Shown one piece after another: positions 1 through 8,454 of a stretch of 64,000 nucleotides of DNA (its first letter is position 1; each line of letters starts with the position of its first letter). Where the stretch lies: assembly GCA_963755375.1 (NCBI GenBank), contig CAVWKG010000016.1:186001-250000 (forward strand), written 5' to 3'. A program made the position numbers and the translations under genes. The notes under the pieces were generated by a model. It was given only the letters and a program-made list of their open reading frames with translations, was not told where the DNA came from and searched no databases. This DNA comes from Bog-473 sp963755375 (GTDB lineage: Bacteria; Actinomycetota; Acidimicrobiia; Acidimicrobiales; RAAP-2).

Positions 1-1139
1 AGTACCTCGAGGAGTTCGACGCCTGGAGGGCCAAGTACAAGAACCCCTATAGGGATCTCGGGGACACGAGGCGGCTCCGCAATTGGGACAACGACATGCG
101 CAACGGTCAGCAGGAGGCCGACGGCGTCGTCGGTGAGGTCATCTTCCCGAACACCATCCCGCCATTCTTCCCCAGCTTCGTCCTTTTCGCTGCTCCTCCC
201 AGGCCCGAAGAGTACGAGCATCGTCTCGCCGGCATCCGGGCCCACAACCGTTGGCTCGTGGACTTCTGTGGCGAGTTTTCCGCTCGCCGCGCCGGTATCG
301 GCCAGATCTTCCTCAATGACATCGACGACGCCATTGCCGACGTTCACTGGATCAAGGAGCACGGTCTCCGCGGCGGTATCCTCCTGCCCAACATTCCGCC
401 GGATGTCACCTGGGTCCGACCCCTCTACGACCCCGCCTATGACCGACTCTGGAAGGTCATCGAGGACCTCGAGGTTCCCGTCAACGTCCACGGGGGCACG
501 GGTGTGCCTGATTACGGCGACTATCCGTTTGCCATGCTCTTCTACATCAACGAGGCAGGCTTCTACTCACAGCGGCCCTTCGTGCAGTTTGTTCTCGGGG
601 GCATCTTCGAGCGGTTCCCCCGGCTGAAGTTTGCAATCACGGAAGCCCAGTGTTCTTGGGTGCCGAAGTTGTTGAAGGATCTCGATGCCACCATCGACCG
701 CATCCGCAAGACCGGCCAGACCGGGGAGATCCGCTACGGCGACGAGCACAAGCTCCCTCATCTGGCCAGTGAGTATTTCGCCCAGAACGTGTGGATGGGA
801 GTCAGCCAACCCCGACCCGGCGACGTGGAGGTCCGGGCACAGATCGGTGCCGATCGGTTCATGTGGGGCAGCGACTATCCCCACGACGAGGGGACCCACC
901 CCTTCACCCGCGAAACGCTCCGCCAGGTGATGTCCGGAATCGGTCCGGACGAGAAGCAGAGGCTCCTCGGGGAGAATTGCGCCAATCTCTACGACTTCGA
1001 TCTCGCGAAGTTGGCGCCGCTTGCGGCGAAGCTCGGCCCCACGGTCCAGGAGCTCGACGAGCCTCTCGACCGGCTGCCCGAGCACGCGAACGACGCGCTC
1101 CGCCGGTCAGCGCTGGAACTCGAGGCCCGCACCCTTTGA
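1..1139 (+). CDS. Amidohydrolase-2 family protein, 5' end outside window
   Basis: This is a TIM-barrel metal-dependent hydrolase (PF04909), cut by the window edge. The frame is already open at base 3 (YLEEFDAWRAKYKNPY) and aligns with the N-terminal part of the complete paralogue starting at 18834, so about 30-40 residues are missing. The C-terminal metal/catalytic motif WGSDYPHDEGT is present (around bases 868-897). Shared stretches such as FPNTIPPFFPS and RAHNRWL make it the closest relative of the 18834 gene. PF04909 members include decarboxylases, hydratases and hydrolases, so the reaction is not predicted. It converges on the ABC transporter operon. Confidence 0.9.
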   Translation, partial: YLEEFDAWRAKYKNPYRDLGDTRRLRNWDNDMRNGQQEADGVVGEVIFPNTIPPFFPSFVLFAAPPRPEEYEHRLAGIRAHNRWLVDFCGEFSARRAGIGQIFLNDIDDAIADVHWIKEHGLRGGILLPNIPPDVTWVRPLYDPAYDRLWKVIEDLEVPVNVHGGTGVPDYGDYPFAMLFYINEAGFYSQRPFVQFVLGGIFERFPRLKFAITEAQCSWVPKLLKDLDATIDRIRKTGQTGEIRYGDEHKLPHLASEYFAQNVWMGVSQPRPGDVEVRAQIGADRFMWGSDYPHDEGTHPFTRETLRQVMSGIGPDEKQRLLGENCANLYDFDLAKLAPLAAKLGPTVQELDEPLDRLPEHANDALRRSALELEARTL

Positions 1140-1233
1140 GGTGACGCCTCTCGGGAGAACTCGGAGAGGGAGAAGCGACTGCGCCCGGTGATGCAATTAG
1201 GCCCGTTGATCGGATGCTCGGGTTCCGCTCGGT

Positions 1234-2010
1234 CTAGTTGGCTTCCGAACCGGGGCCGATGTGATTCCCGTTGGAGTCGGGTGCCGCTGCCTCCACCTCC
1301 ACCGGCTGCACGGGTCCCAGGTAGGCAGAGTGCAGCACCGATTCCACGTCGCCTGCCGCTCCGGTCTGGACGATCCGTCCGTTCGCCATGACCATGGCCG
1401 AGGTGGCAACCGACAGCGCGGTGCGTGCGAACTGCTCGACCACCACGACGGTGATGCCCTCCGTCGCCAGCTCGACTACATGGTTGTAGAGCTCGTCGAC
1501 GATAATGGGCGCAAGCCCCATCGAGAGCTCATCGAGCATGAGCAACCTCGGGCTGGACGCCACGGCGCGGGCCAGCGCCAGCATCTGCTGCTCGCCACCC
1601 GAGAGCGTGCCAGCCGGTTGGTCACGACGATCCGCCAGCCGCGGGAACCGTTCGAAGGCGCAACGCTCGACGTGACGGCGTCCTGAACCGCTGTGGGTCA
1701 TGACCCAGAGGTTCTCCCGCACGGTCAGGTTCGGGAACACGCCGCGACCCTCGGGGATCAGGCAGAGTCCCCGACGGGCCAAGGAGGCCGTCGATCCCTC
1801 GCGCACCCTTTCACCGGCGAAGCGGACTTCGCCCTCGCTCGGTCCCATGATCCCGGCCGCCAGGGCCAGGAGGGTCGACTTTCCGGCACCGTTTGCCCCG
1901 AGGACAGCGGTCACCACGCCCTCCTCGAACGTCGCGTCGACGCCGTGGATCACCTCGACTTCCTCGTAGGCCGCCCGCACTCCCCGGAATTCCAACAGGG
2001 GTTCAGCCAT
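1234..2010 (-). CDS. livF: Branched-chain amino acid-type ABC transporter ATP-binding protein (LivF-like)
   Basis: This 258-residue cytosolic ATPase is the second nucleotide-binding subunit of a Liv/HAAT-type importer. Walker A is GANGAGKST (around residue 38), the signature is LSGGEQQ, and Walker B is LLMLDELSMGLAP, with the LivF-typical SMGLAP after Walker B. The start overlaps the end of the LivG-like gene by 8 bases, which indicates one operon running binding protein, fused permease, LivG, LivF. Because the operon opens an acyl-CoA catabolic island, the imported substrate may be a carboxylate or amide rather than an amino acid; that is inference. Confidence 0.93.
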   Translation of the reverse strand: MAEPLLEFRGVRAAYEEVEVIHGVDATFEEGVVTAVLGANGAGKSTLLALAAGIMGPSEGEVRFAGERVREGSTASLARRGLCLIPEGRGVFPNLTVRENLWVMTHSGSGRRHVERCAFERFPRLADRRDQPAGTLSGGEQQMLALARAVASSPRLLMLDELSMGLAPIIVDELYNHVVELATEGITVVVVEQFARTALSVATSAMVMANGRIVQTGAAGDVESVLHSAYLGPVQPVEVEAAAPDSNGNHIGPGSEAN

Positions 2011-2749
2011 CGGCGACCGCTGTCGACACTGTGCCGAGGTAGGCGGCCTGGACCTCGGGGTCGGCCCGGATCTCCGCGGGCGTACCGGTGCAGATGACGC
2101 GGCCGTAGTCGAGGACCACGACGGTGTGGCAGACGTTCATGACCAGTTCCATGTCGTGTTCGACCAGCAGAATGGCGAGTCCCTCGTTCGCCAGGGAGCG
2201 CAGAACCTCCGAGAAGCGCTGGGTTTCGTCCGTGTCCTGGCCCGCCGCCGGTTCGTCGAGGAGGAGGACTTTGGGCCTCGTGGCGAGGGCACGCGCCAGC
2301 TCGACAATGCGCCCGGTTCCGGTCGGCAGGGTGTCCGCTCGGTCATTGGCCACGGGTGTCAATCCCAGCCGGTCGAGCACCTCCTCACGGATCTCGTGAA
2401 TCGCTTTCGACCGCGCCTTCAGGACTCCCCGCTGTGCGATGGATGCGGCAACTCCGATGTTCTCGGCGACTGTCAGAGTGCCGAAGAGCTCCAGGCGTTG
2501 GAACGTCCGGCCGAGTCCCAGCCGGGCACGGCGATAGGACGACAGCCCGCGCAGATCCCGACCGTCGAGACTAACGGTGCCCGCATTGGGGCGCTGCATT
2601 CCCGTCACCACATTGAACAGAGTCGTCTTGCCGGCTCCGTTCGGCCCGATCAAGCCGGTGATCGCACCCTCAGCCGCGCTGAGCGACACCTCGGAGAGCG
2701 CGGCCAAGCCCCCGAAGCGAACCGAGACCTCCTGGATCTCAAGTCCCAC
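2003..2749 (-). CDS. livG: Branched-chain amino acid-type ABC transporter ATP-binding protein (LivG-like)
   Basis: This 248-residue ATPase is the first nucleotide-binding subunit of the Liv-type importer. Walker A is GPNGAGKTT (around residue 36) and Walker B is VLLLDEPAAGQD. The region where the LSGGQ-type signature would lie reads LPTGTGRIVELARAL, a divergent form. LivG proteins often vary at this point. The gene overlaps the fused permease upstream by 11 bases and LivF downstream by 8 bases, so the four genes are probably translationally coupled. Confidence 0.92.
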   Translation of the reverse strand: MGLEIQEVSVRFGGLAALSEVSLSAAEGAITGLIGPNGAGKTTLFNVVTGMQRPNAGTVSLDGRDLRGLSSYRRARLGLGRTFQRLELFGTLTVAENIGVAASIAQRGVLKARSKAIHEIREEVLDRLGLTPVANDRADTLPTGTGRIVELARALATRPKVLLLDEPAAGQDTDETQRFSEVLRSLANEGLAILLVEHDMELVMNVCHTVVVLDYGRVICTGTPAEIRADPEVQAAYLGTVSTAVADG

Positions 2750-4910
2750 TGGTGCCTCCGGCCCCCGACAGCGAGGCGAGCGGATCGGCCGGGCCCACCG
2801 GACCCTCGTCGGAAACCGCCTCGGCGAACCAGGCGTCCCTCTTTTCCTTGGACCGCCGTTCGGGCAGGCCGAACGCGGGCGGCGCGACCCTCGCCCGGTA
2901 GTCAGCGACGTAGGCCGGGACCGGCAACAGCGCGAGGTCGACCACCAGGATGATGGTCATCGTCCAGTTGCCGATCGCCCCTCCCAGTCGGAGCGCCCAG
3001 GCCCCCCCGACCACCGCCACGATCAGGGCCACCAGCCAACGGCGTCGCGCCACCGACAGGTAGACCGGGCGGATGCTGCCCGGGATCGTCCCGTTGGGCG
3101 TGGTCCCAACGCCGATGCCGCCAAGGCCGACGAGGACCAGCGGCAACTGGGTGAGCGTCGGGAAGAGATTGGTGAAGAGCGGCGATCCCTGGTACATGCC
3201 GTTCAACCCCGCCGCACCGAACGAGGTGATCCCGAAGACAACCATCACCAAGAGCACGGAGAGGCCGTTGAAGAACTGGAAGACATCTGGCGCCGCGCTG
3301 CCGAGAGCCATGCCGTAGATGCCGCCACCGACTCCTGCCAGGGCGGCCGAGAAGGCGAAGACTCCGATGAGCGATGCCCGGCCGTTCATGCCCAGCGTGG
3401 CACACGCGGCGGGGCTGTCCTTCATGGCGAGCAGACGTTGCCCGAACTCCGATCGCCGCACGGCGACGACGAGCACGACCAGGATCACGAAGGCTACTGA
3501 CCCCGCGACGAACTGCGATGTCTTGGAGTTGAGCGCGAACGAGCCGACGCGGAAGGGAGCAAAGATGAGGGACCCCGACCCGAAGGGCGCGTAGGGATGC
3601 CCGAAGAGGTTGAACGATGGGAGCACGAACACCCAGTTGTCCATCGTGATGGCAAAGGCGGCGGTGGCCAGTGCGAAGTAGATGCCCGAGAGTCGCAATG
3701 CAGGGATGGCGACGATGACGCCGATCACTGCGCACACACCCGCCGCGGCCAAGAGGGAGAGAGGGTTCCCCTGGGCGCCGAGATGCCCCACCATGGTGGC
3801 GCCGATGCCGGCGAAGGTCATCTGGCACAACGACAGGCGCCCGGCGTAGCCGACGATGGGGACGACGGAGAGCCCGACAATGGCCAGCCCCCACATGCGA
3901 TTGAGGCTGAAGAGGTCGGCTGTCGAAACGGTCGTCGCCAAGAAGATGGCGGTGATGATCGTGCCGACGCAGAAGAGGCCGGTGCCGTTCCACGTGGGGC
4001 GGAAGGCGAGCTCGCGACTCCGAAGCTGCCGGTGCCCGCGCAGGCGCGACTGAGGCAGTACCAAGAGGGCGATGAAGAGGATGATCGCGGGCACTGCGTT
4101 CTCGAAACCTTGGACGTAGGGGTCCTGGGGCAGATAGGCCACCGAGTACGCGATGGAGAGACCCAGGATGATCGCACCTACGAAGGTCATCGGAATGGAG
4201 CGCAGGCGCCCGATGACGGACGCGGCGTAGGCGTTGACGATGAGGAGGGTCAGCGCAGAGGCGGACAGCGTGAGTGTGGGTGCGATGAGGATCCCCGCCA
4301 GTGCGGCCAGCATGGAGCCGATGATCCAGGCGTTGCGGGCATTGGCAATGGCACTCGACCCGTTGAGCGAGGTAAGCGTCCGGTCGTCGACGCTGGCCCG
4401 CATGGTGACGCCCATCCGGGTGCGGTAGAGGAACAACCGCAGCCCGATGGCGACGACCAGGGCCAGGATCAAGATCGTCACGTCGTTGTAGGAGATCCTG
4501 ATCGTCCCAAGGACCAGGGTGTCGTTGTTGAAGAGGGGGGGCAGGGCCCGATAGGTCGTGGGGTTCCAGATCCACTGCGCGACACCCAGGAACATCAGCG
4601 CGATGGCCAGCGTGACGACCAGTTTGGATGCCTCCGAGACACCTTCGAGCCGGCGCATCACCGCCACTTCGATCACGATCCCGATGACCGGCGCCAGCAC
4701 GAGGATGCAGACGAGCAGCGAGACGACCACCGGCCAGCCCCAGCCGATACTCATCTGCCAGTAGGCGAAGGCACAGACCATCCCGATGGCGCCGTGCGCC
4801 CAATTGAAGATACCGGTCGTCGTGTAGGTGAGCGTGAGGCCGCTCGCCGTTATCGCGTAGATGCCCGCTGCAGCCAGGCCGCCGATAGTGAAGATGATGA
4901 ATTCATGCAC
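2739..4910 (-). CDS. Fused LivH-LivM ABC permease
   Basis: This 723-residue inner-membrane protein joins the two permease subunits of a Liv-type importer in one chain. The N-terminal half (about 1-300) is LivH-like, with the FNWAHGAIGM motif near residue 35 that is typical of LivH. The C-terminal half (about 310-660) is LivM-like, with GYAGRLSLCQMTFAGIGA and repeated hydrophobic segments. In most systems these are separate genes of about 290 and 330-420 residues. The last 60 or so residues are a charged cytosolic tail. It lies between the binding-protein gene and the two ATPase genes. Confidence 0.92.
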   Translation of the reverse strand: MHEFIIFTIGGLAAAGIYAITASGLTLTYTTTGIFNWAHGAIGMVCAFAYWQMSIGWGWPVVVSLLVCILVLAPVIGIVIEVAVMRRLEGVSEASKLVVTLAIALMFLGVAQWIWNPTTYRALPPLFNNDTLVLGTIRISYNDVTILILALVVAIGLRLFLYRTRMGVTMRASVDDRTLTSLNGSSAIANARNAWIIGSMLAALAGILIAPTLTLSASALTLLIVNAYAASVIGRLRSIPMTFVGAIILGLSIAYSVAYLPQDPYVQGFENAVPAIILFIALLVLPQSRLRGHRQLRSRELAFRPTWNGTGLFCVGTIITAIFLATTVSTADLFSLNRMWGLAIVGLSVVPIVGYAGRLSLCQMTFAGIGATMVGHLGAQGNPLSLLAAAGVCAVIGVIVAIPALRLSGIYFALATAAFAITMDNWVFVLPSFNLFGHPYAPFGSGSLIFAPFRVGSFALNSKTSQFVAGSVAFVILVVLVVAVRRSEFGQRLLAMKDSPAACATLGMNGRASLIGVFAFSAALAGVGGGIYGMALGSAAPDVFQFFNGLSVLLVMVVFGITSFGAAGLNGMYQGSPLFTNLFPTLTQLPLVLVGLGGIGVGTTPNGTIPGSIRPVYLSVARRRWLVALIVAVVGGAWALRLGGAIGNWTMTIILVVDLALLPVPAYVADYRARVAPPAFGLPERRSKEKRDAWFAEAVSDEGPVGPADPLASLSGAGGTSGT

Positions 4911-4996
4911 GGCCGTCCCCCGACGAATTGATCAGGCGCATGTCCGGACAAGACCATGGAATTTGCACCCACCCCCGCGGCCTGCCGGACCCATGC

Positions 4997-6394
4997 TCAC
5001 AAGGAATTCAGTTGCTGTTGCTGTTGCGCGGTCAGTTGCACGACGTTCTTCGGGTTGCAGTTCCAGATGGATTGCGTGGGCTTGGTGATCGCCTTGTCGT
5101 AGCTGATCCCTTTGGAACTGAGCTTCAGGATGGCGAAGCACGGTGAGGGCTGGGGGTTCTTGTTGGAGAGTGTCAACGTGGGAATCGGCGCCTCGATGCC
5201 GCCGGCGTCCCAGTTCTTCACCGCCGCCGCGTTGTTGAGCACGCACGTCACCGTGAGGCTGGCGCCACAGGCCGAGGCTGCCTTCGCCCACAGGAGCCAC
5301 GCCTCGGCCCCCTCCTCGTCGTCGAAGTCGATGGTGTCGCCCTTGGCGTAGGTGTGCATGGTGTTGACGAGCTGCTCTGTCGAGGGGTTCTGCGAGGCCA
5401 ACGCGAGCGGCCACCACGACGTCTCGACGTAGACCGGCGGCAGACTGGGGTTCGCGGCCACGGATTGCTGCGTCTGGGCGTTGGCGAACTGGGTCCCCAA
5501 CAAGATGAAGGCAGGGTGGTAGCCCGCAGTGGTCATCGCCTGGGCGAAGGGGACGAAGTTGGCGGTATCGGCAGGCCACAGCGCCTGGGCCCCCTTGCTC
5601 TGGTAGTCCTCGATGTAGGGCGCCCAGTTCTCTATTGTGACCGGGGGCTCCAGGAAGTCGACGACATGCCAGCCCTGGGCCTCGGCGCCGAATTCGTACT
5701 TCGTCTCGGGCTGGAGGACAGAAGGTGTGTCGGCCCCACCCATGCCGGCCTGCTTGACGGCCTGCGGGTAGGCCTTGGCCAGCGCCCCGAACCACCCCGC
5801 GGTCACCGAGTCCGTGTTGATGCCACTCGGGTCGACTTGGTCGGTGGCCAGATCGGAAGCGTTCGAGACGACATAGCCGCTGATCTGGCCCAGGCCGCAC
5901 TGCTCACGGATGGGGACCGACGGCTGGTCGAGGGCCATGCCGCCGCCGACCGCCATGAAGTCGCTCTGGCAGGCTGCGGTCGCCTGCTGCGCCGCGTTGA
6001 ACAGTGCGGCGTCACGGTTGTCGATCACGATGTGGCGGCCGTTGATGCCCCCCGAGGCGTTGCACCAAGCGGCAAACGCCGTGGCCTGCTGGGGGAACTC
6101 GGCCTCGAGTCCCGGCTCGACGGTGTTGGCGGCGTCGTTGAACACGGCGATGTGGATGGCCTTGGAGGCCACGCCGCGCACCGACGAGGCACCGCCGGGT
6201 CCCGGTTCGCAAACCTTGCCCACTCCGGGCCAGACGCCGTTGGGGGCGGCGCTCGCGGACAACGTCCGGTTGGCCGCCGTCGCCGCCGCGGCGGTCGTCG
6301 ACGGCAGTGCCAGGTACGCCCCTGCGACCATCACGGTCGCCATGGCAAGCGGCAGCGCCGACCTTCCATGCTGGGCTCTTCTTTTGCGGAACAT
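4997..6394 (-). CDS. Periplasmic-binding-type substrate-binding protein of the Liv-like ABC importer
   Basis: This 465-residue extracytoplasmic solute-binding protein (Leu/Ile/Val-binding fold) has an N-terminal signal peptide: MFRKRRAQHGR, a hydrophobic core, then an Ala-rich cleavage zone. I chose the ATG at 6394 because GGGGAGGG lies just upstream. An in-frame ATG at 6436 has no such site and would place extra charged residues before the signal peptide. The mature part carries the type-I binding-protein pattern (IHIAVFNDAANTVEPG, then ASGGINGRHIVIDNRDA). It is the first gene of the importer operon and has a leader of about 250 bases with a strong hairpin. Confidence 0.88.
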   Translation of the reverse strand: MFRKRRAQHGRSALPLAMATVMVAGAYLALPSTTAAAATAANRTLSASAAPNGVWPGVGKVCEPGPGGASSVRGVASKAIHIAVFNDAANTVEPGLEAEFPQQATAFAAWCNASGGINGRHIVIDNRDAALFNAAQQATAACQSDFMAVGGGMALDQPSVPIREQCGLGQISGYVVSNASDLATDQVDPSGINTDSVTAGWFGALAKAYPQAVKQAGMGGADTPSVLQPETKYEFGAEAQGWHVVDFLEPPVTIENWAPYIEDYQSKGAQALWPADTANFVPFAQAMTTAGYHPAFILLGTQFANAQTQQSVAANPSLPPVYVETSWWPLALASQNPSTEQLVNTMHTYAKGDTIDFDDEEGAEAWLLWAKAASACGASLTVTCVLNNAAAVKNWDAGGIEAPIPTLTLSNKNPQPSPCFAILKLSSKGISYDKAITKPTQSIWNCNPKNVVQLTAQQQQQLNSL

Positions 6395-6546
6395 CCTCAC
6401 ACCCTCCCCGGAGCAGTTTTCGATCGGGTCATTCAATCAGTACCGCGGCCGGAGCGGGGATCGGCCCGCAGAGGCGAGCCGAGAGAAGATGCAAAGAATC
6501 GGATCCCACGCTGCATATACCCCCCGGATTTCATTTTCCCTCCCTG

Positions 6547-6572
6547 AGCCGAGGGGCAAGTGCCCCTCGGCT
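6547..6572 (-). promoter_or_regulatory. Strong hairpin in the leader of the importer operon
   Basis: A perfect 11-bp stem (AGCCGAGGGGC / GCCCCTCGGCT) closes on a 4-base AAGT loop. It lies between the likely promoter near 6655 and the binding-protein start at 6394. No T tract follows on either strand, so it is not a canonical intrinsic terminator. It could be an mRNA-stability or attenuation element; that is inference. Confidence 0.5.
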
Positions 6573-6650
6573 GATGAACATGCCGGACCCGCACGTGTAT
6601 GTGCGACCCGCATCTCAGCACGTGGTGACGGACTCTACACGGTGCACCAA

Positions 6651-6670
6651 TTTCGAATATAGTATACGAA
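6651..6670. promoter_or_regulatory. AT-rich imperfect palindrome with divergent -10-like boxes
   Basis: TTCG and CGAA arms flank an AT-rich core inside GC-rich DNA. On the plus strand, TATAGT and TAGTAT boxes lie just ahead of a short ORF at 6674. On the minus strand, TATACT and TATATT face the importer operon. It is the only AT-rich island between the two divergent units and is the likely shared promoter/operator. Confidence 0.5.
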
Positions 6671-6673
6671 CGA

Positions 6674-6727
6674 ATGTTTCGGGGGAGCGCAAAAACGGGC
6701 CGTCGGCGGGGCCCGGCCGCCCGGTGA
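6674..6727 (+). CDS. Leader small ORF 1 before the FadD19-like gene
   Basis: A 17-codon ORF (MFRGSAKTGRRRGPAAR) has its ATG 8 bases after a TAGTAT box, so its transcript would have little or no leader. Its TGA overlaps the ATG of the next small ORF as TGATG. The peptide is basic and has no recognised family. It may serve only to load ribosomes for the downstream chain. Real translation is unproven. Confidence 0.35.
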   Translation: MFRGSAKTGRRRGPAAR

Positions 6728-6843
6728 TGCGGCGCGTCGGCCGGAACCTGTGCATGTGGACCGGCGGTCGAGGAGGCAGAGTCACGACATGCCTGTCGGC
6801 GTTGCATCGTGCTCCGCATCGTAGGGAATCCAACACCTCGTGA
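6727..6843 (+). CDS. Leader small ORF 2 coupled to the FadD19-like gene
   Basis: A 38-codon ORF (starts MRRVGRNLCMWTGG) begins at the TGATG overlap with small ORF 1. It ends with a TGA that overlaps the GTG of the acyl-CoA synthetase (GTGA). The synthetase start has no convincing ribosome-binding site, which fits translation by re-initiation. No family is recognised. Confidence 0.35.
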   Translation: MRRVGRNLCMWTGGRGGRVTTCLSALHRAPHRRESNTS

Positions 6844-8405
6844 GCGAATTCAATCTGGCCGACCTGTGGGAAGCGGTCGTCGACGGCGTGCCCGCTCGCG
6901 TCGCGCTGCGCTGTGGCGAACAGCGCCGGACCTACGCGCAACTCGAGGAGCATTCCAACCGATTGGCCCACTGGTACCTCGAACAGGGCGTACGAGCGGG
7001 AGACCACATCGGACTCTATTTGGAGAACTGTGTGGAGTACGTCGAGGCGACGTTGGCCGCCTACAAGGTCCGAGCTGTGCCCATCAACATCAACTATCGG
7101 TATACCTCGGGGGAATTGCAGCACCTCTTCAACGATGCCGACCTCGTGGGCGTCGTGCATCAGTGGGGCTTCACGAACCGAGTGACGGAGGTTGAACCCC
7201 AGATCCCGACACTGCGTTGGAAACTGGCCACCGGTTCCGCGTACGACGACGCGCTGGCTTCGTCGTCGTCCGCTCGGGACTTTGGCCCTCGCTCGGGGGA
7301 CGATCACTACATTCTGTACACCGGCGGCACCACGGGTGTGCCAAAAGGCGTCGTGTGGCGACAGGAAGACGCGTTCTTCGCCTGTATGGGGGGAGGCAAC
7401 CCCGCCCTGCCCGAGGTCACGTCGGTCGCGGAGCTGGTTCAGCGGATAGCGCCCGATCAGAGCACCTTCCTGCTCCTGGCTCCGTTGATGCACGCGGCAG
7501 GTGGATGGGTGGTACTGCTCCATCTCTTCAGCGGGAACAAGGTCGTTTTGTGGTCGGGCTCGCTCGACCCGCCGAAGGTCTGGCGCACGATCGAGCGAGA
7601 GAAGGTCACGGCCACCAGTACGGTGGGGGATGCCGTCATGCGACCCTTGCTTGACGCATGGGACGACTTCGATCCAAAACCCGACATCGGATCATTGGCG
7701 GTGGTCAGCTCGGGGGGCGCCCCCCTGTCGAGGGCGTTGCGCGATCGGTTCCTCGCGACCTTCCCCTCCATCCCACTCTCGGACGGGTATGGATCGTCCG
7801 AGACGGGGATTCAGGCCGGGCGCATGTTCCTGGGGCCGATCGGTGAGAAGCCCGAGCCGCAGTTCACCGCCCAACAGGCGGTGATAATGGATGAGGAGAC
7901 CCACCGGCCCGTGGGGCCAGGTTCGGGCATCGTCGGTCGCGTCGCTCGGACCGGACGGATCCCGCGGGCCTACTACAAGGACCCAACGAAATCCGCGGCG
8001 ACATTCGTCGAGTGGGAAGGACGGCGGTGGTCGCTCACCGGGGACATGGGCACCGTTGCGCAAGATGGCACCATCACATTGCTCGGGCGCGGCAACCTGT
8101 GCATCAACACCGGAGGCGAGAAGGTGTATCCCGAGGAAGTGGAAGCCGTCCTGCGCCAGTCGCGCTCGGTCTACGACGTGGTCGTTGTCGGCGTCCCCGA
8201 TGAGCGCTGGGGGGAGCGCGTTGTTGCTGTTGTGCAGCCGACGAGCGGAACGGACCCGACGGAGGGCGAGCTGAAGACTCTGGTACGGGCCTCTCTGGCC
8301 GGCTACAAGGTGCCGAAACAGGTGATCTTCGTCGATGAAGTTGTTCGGTCCCCGACTGGGAAGGCCGACTACCGCTGGGCGGCAGTGGTGGCGGCGTCAG
8401 CCTGA
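6840..8405 (+). CDS. FadD19-like acyl-CoA synthetase (AMP-binding)
   Basis: This 521-residue cytosolic ligase activates a carboxylic acid to its CoA thioester through an acyl-AMP. The AMP/phosphate loop is YTGGTTGVPKG (about residues 158-168). GYGSSETG, LTGDMG, the hinge GRGNLCINTGGEKVYPEEVE and the C-terminal lysine motif SPTGKADYRWA are also present. The hinge and the GKADYRWA ending resemble mycobacterial FadD19/FadD17-type ligases, which act on steroid and branched side chains. The GTG start overlaps the stop of a leader ORF and has no clear Shine-Dalgarno. The substrate here is not known. Confidence 0.9.
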   Translation: MSEFNLADLWEAVVDGVPARVALRCGEQRRTYAQLEEHSNRLAHWYLEQGVRAGDHIGLYLENCVEYVEATLAAYKVRAVPININYRYTSGELQHLFNDADLVGVVHQWGFTNRVTEVEPQIPTLRWKLATGSAYDDALASSSSARDFGPRSGDDHYILYTGGTTGVPKGVVWRQEDAFFACMGGGNPALPEVTSVAELVQRIAPDQSTFLLLAPLMHAAGGWVVLLHLFSGNKVVLWSGSLDPPKVWRTIEREKVTATSTVGDAVMRPLLDAWDDFDPKPDIGSLAVVSSGGAPLSRALRDRFLATFPSIPLSDGYGSSETGIQAGRMFLGPIGEKPEPQFTAQQAVIMDEETHRPVGPGSGIVGRVARTGRIPRAYYKDPTKSAATFVEWEGRRWSLTGDMGTVAQDGTITLLGRGNLCINTGGEKVYPEEVEAVLRQSRSVYDVVVVGVPDERWGERVVAVVQPTSGTDPTEGELKTLVRASLAGYKVPKQVIFVDEVVRSPTGKADYRWAAVVAASA

Positions 8406-8454
8406 ATATCTCCGAACAGGCCCCGCCCGTCGCGGCACGAACGCAGCCATTGCG

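Noticed and set aside
1147..1169. Possible terminator hairpin (CCTCTC/GAGAGG) after the first amidohydrolase
   Set aside because: The stem is only 6 bp with an 11-base loop and no T tract; too weak to report as a terminator.
2902..4931. Long open frames opposite or out of frame with the fused permease (up to 633 codons)
   Set aside because: Low-complexity His/Arg- or Asp/Gly-rich translations without motifs; the permease frame has clear LivH/LivM sequence.
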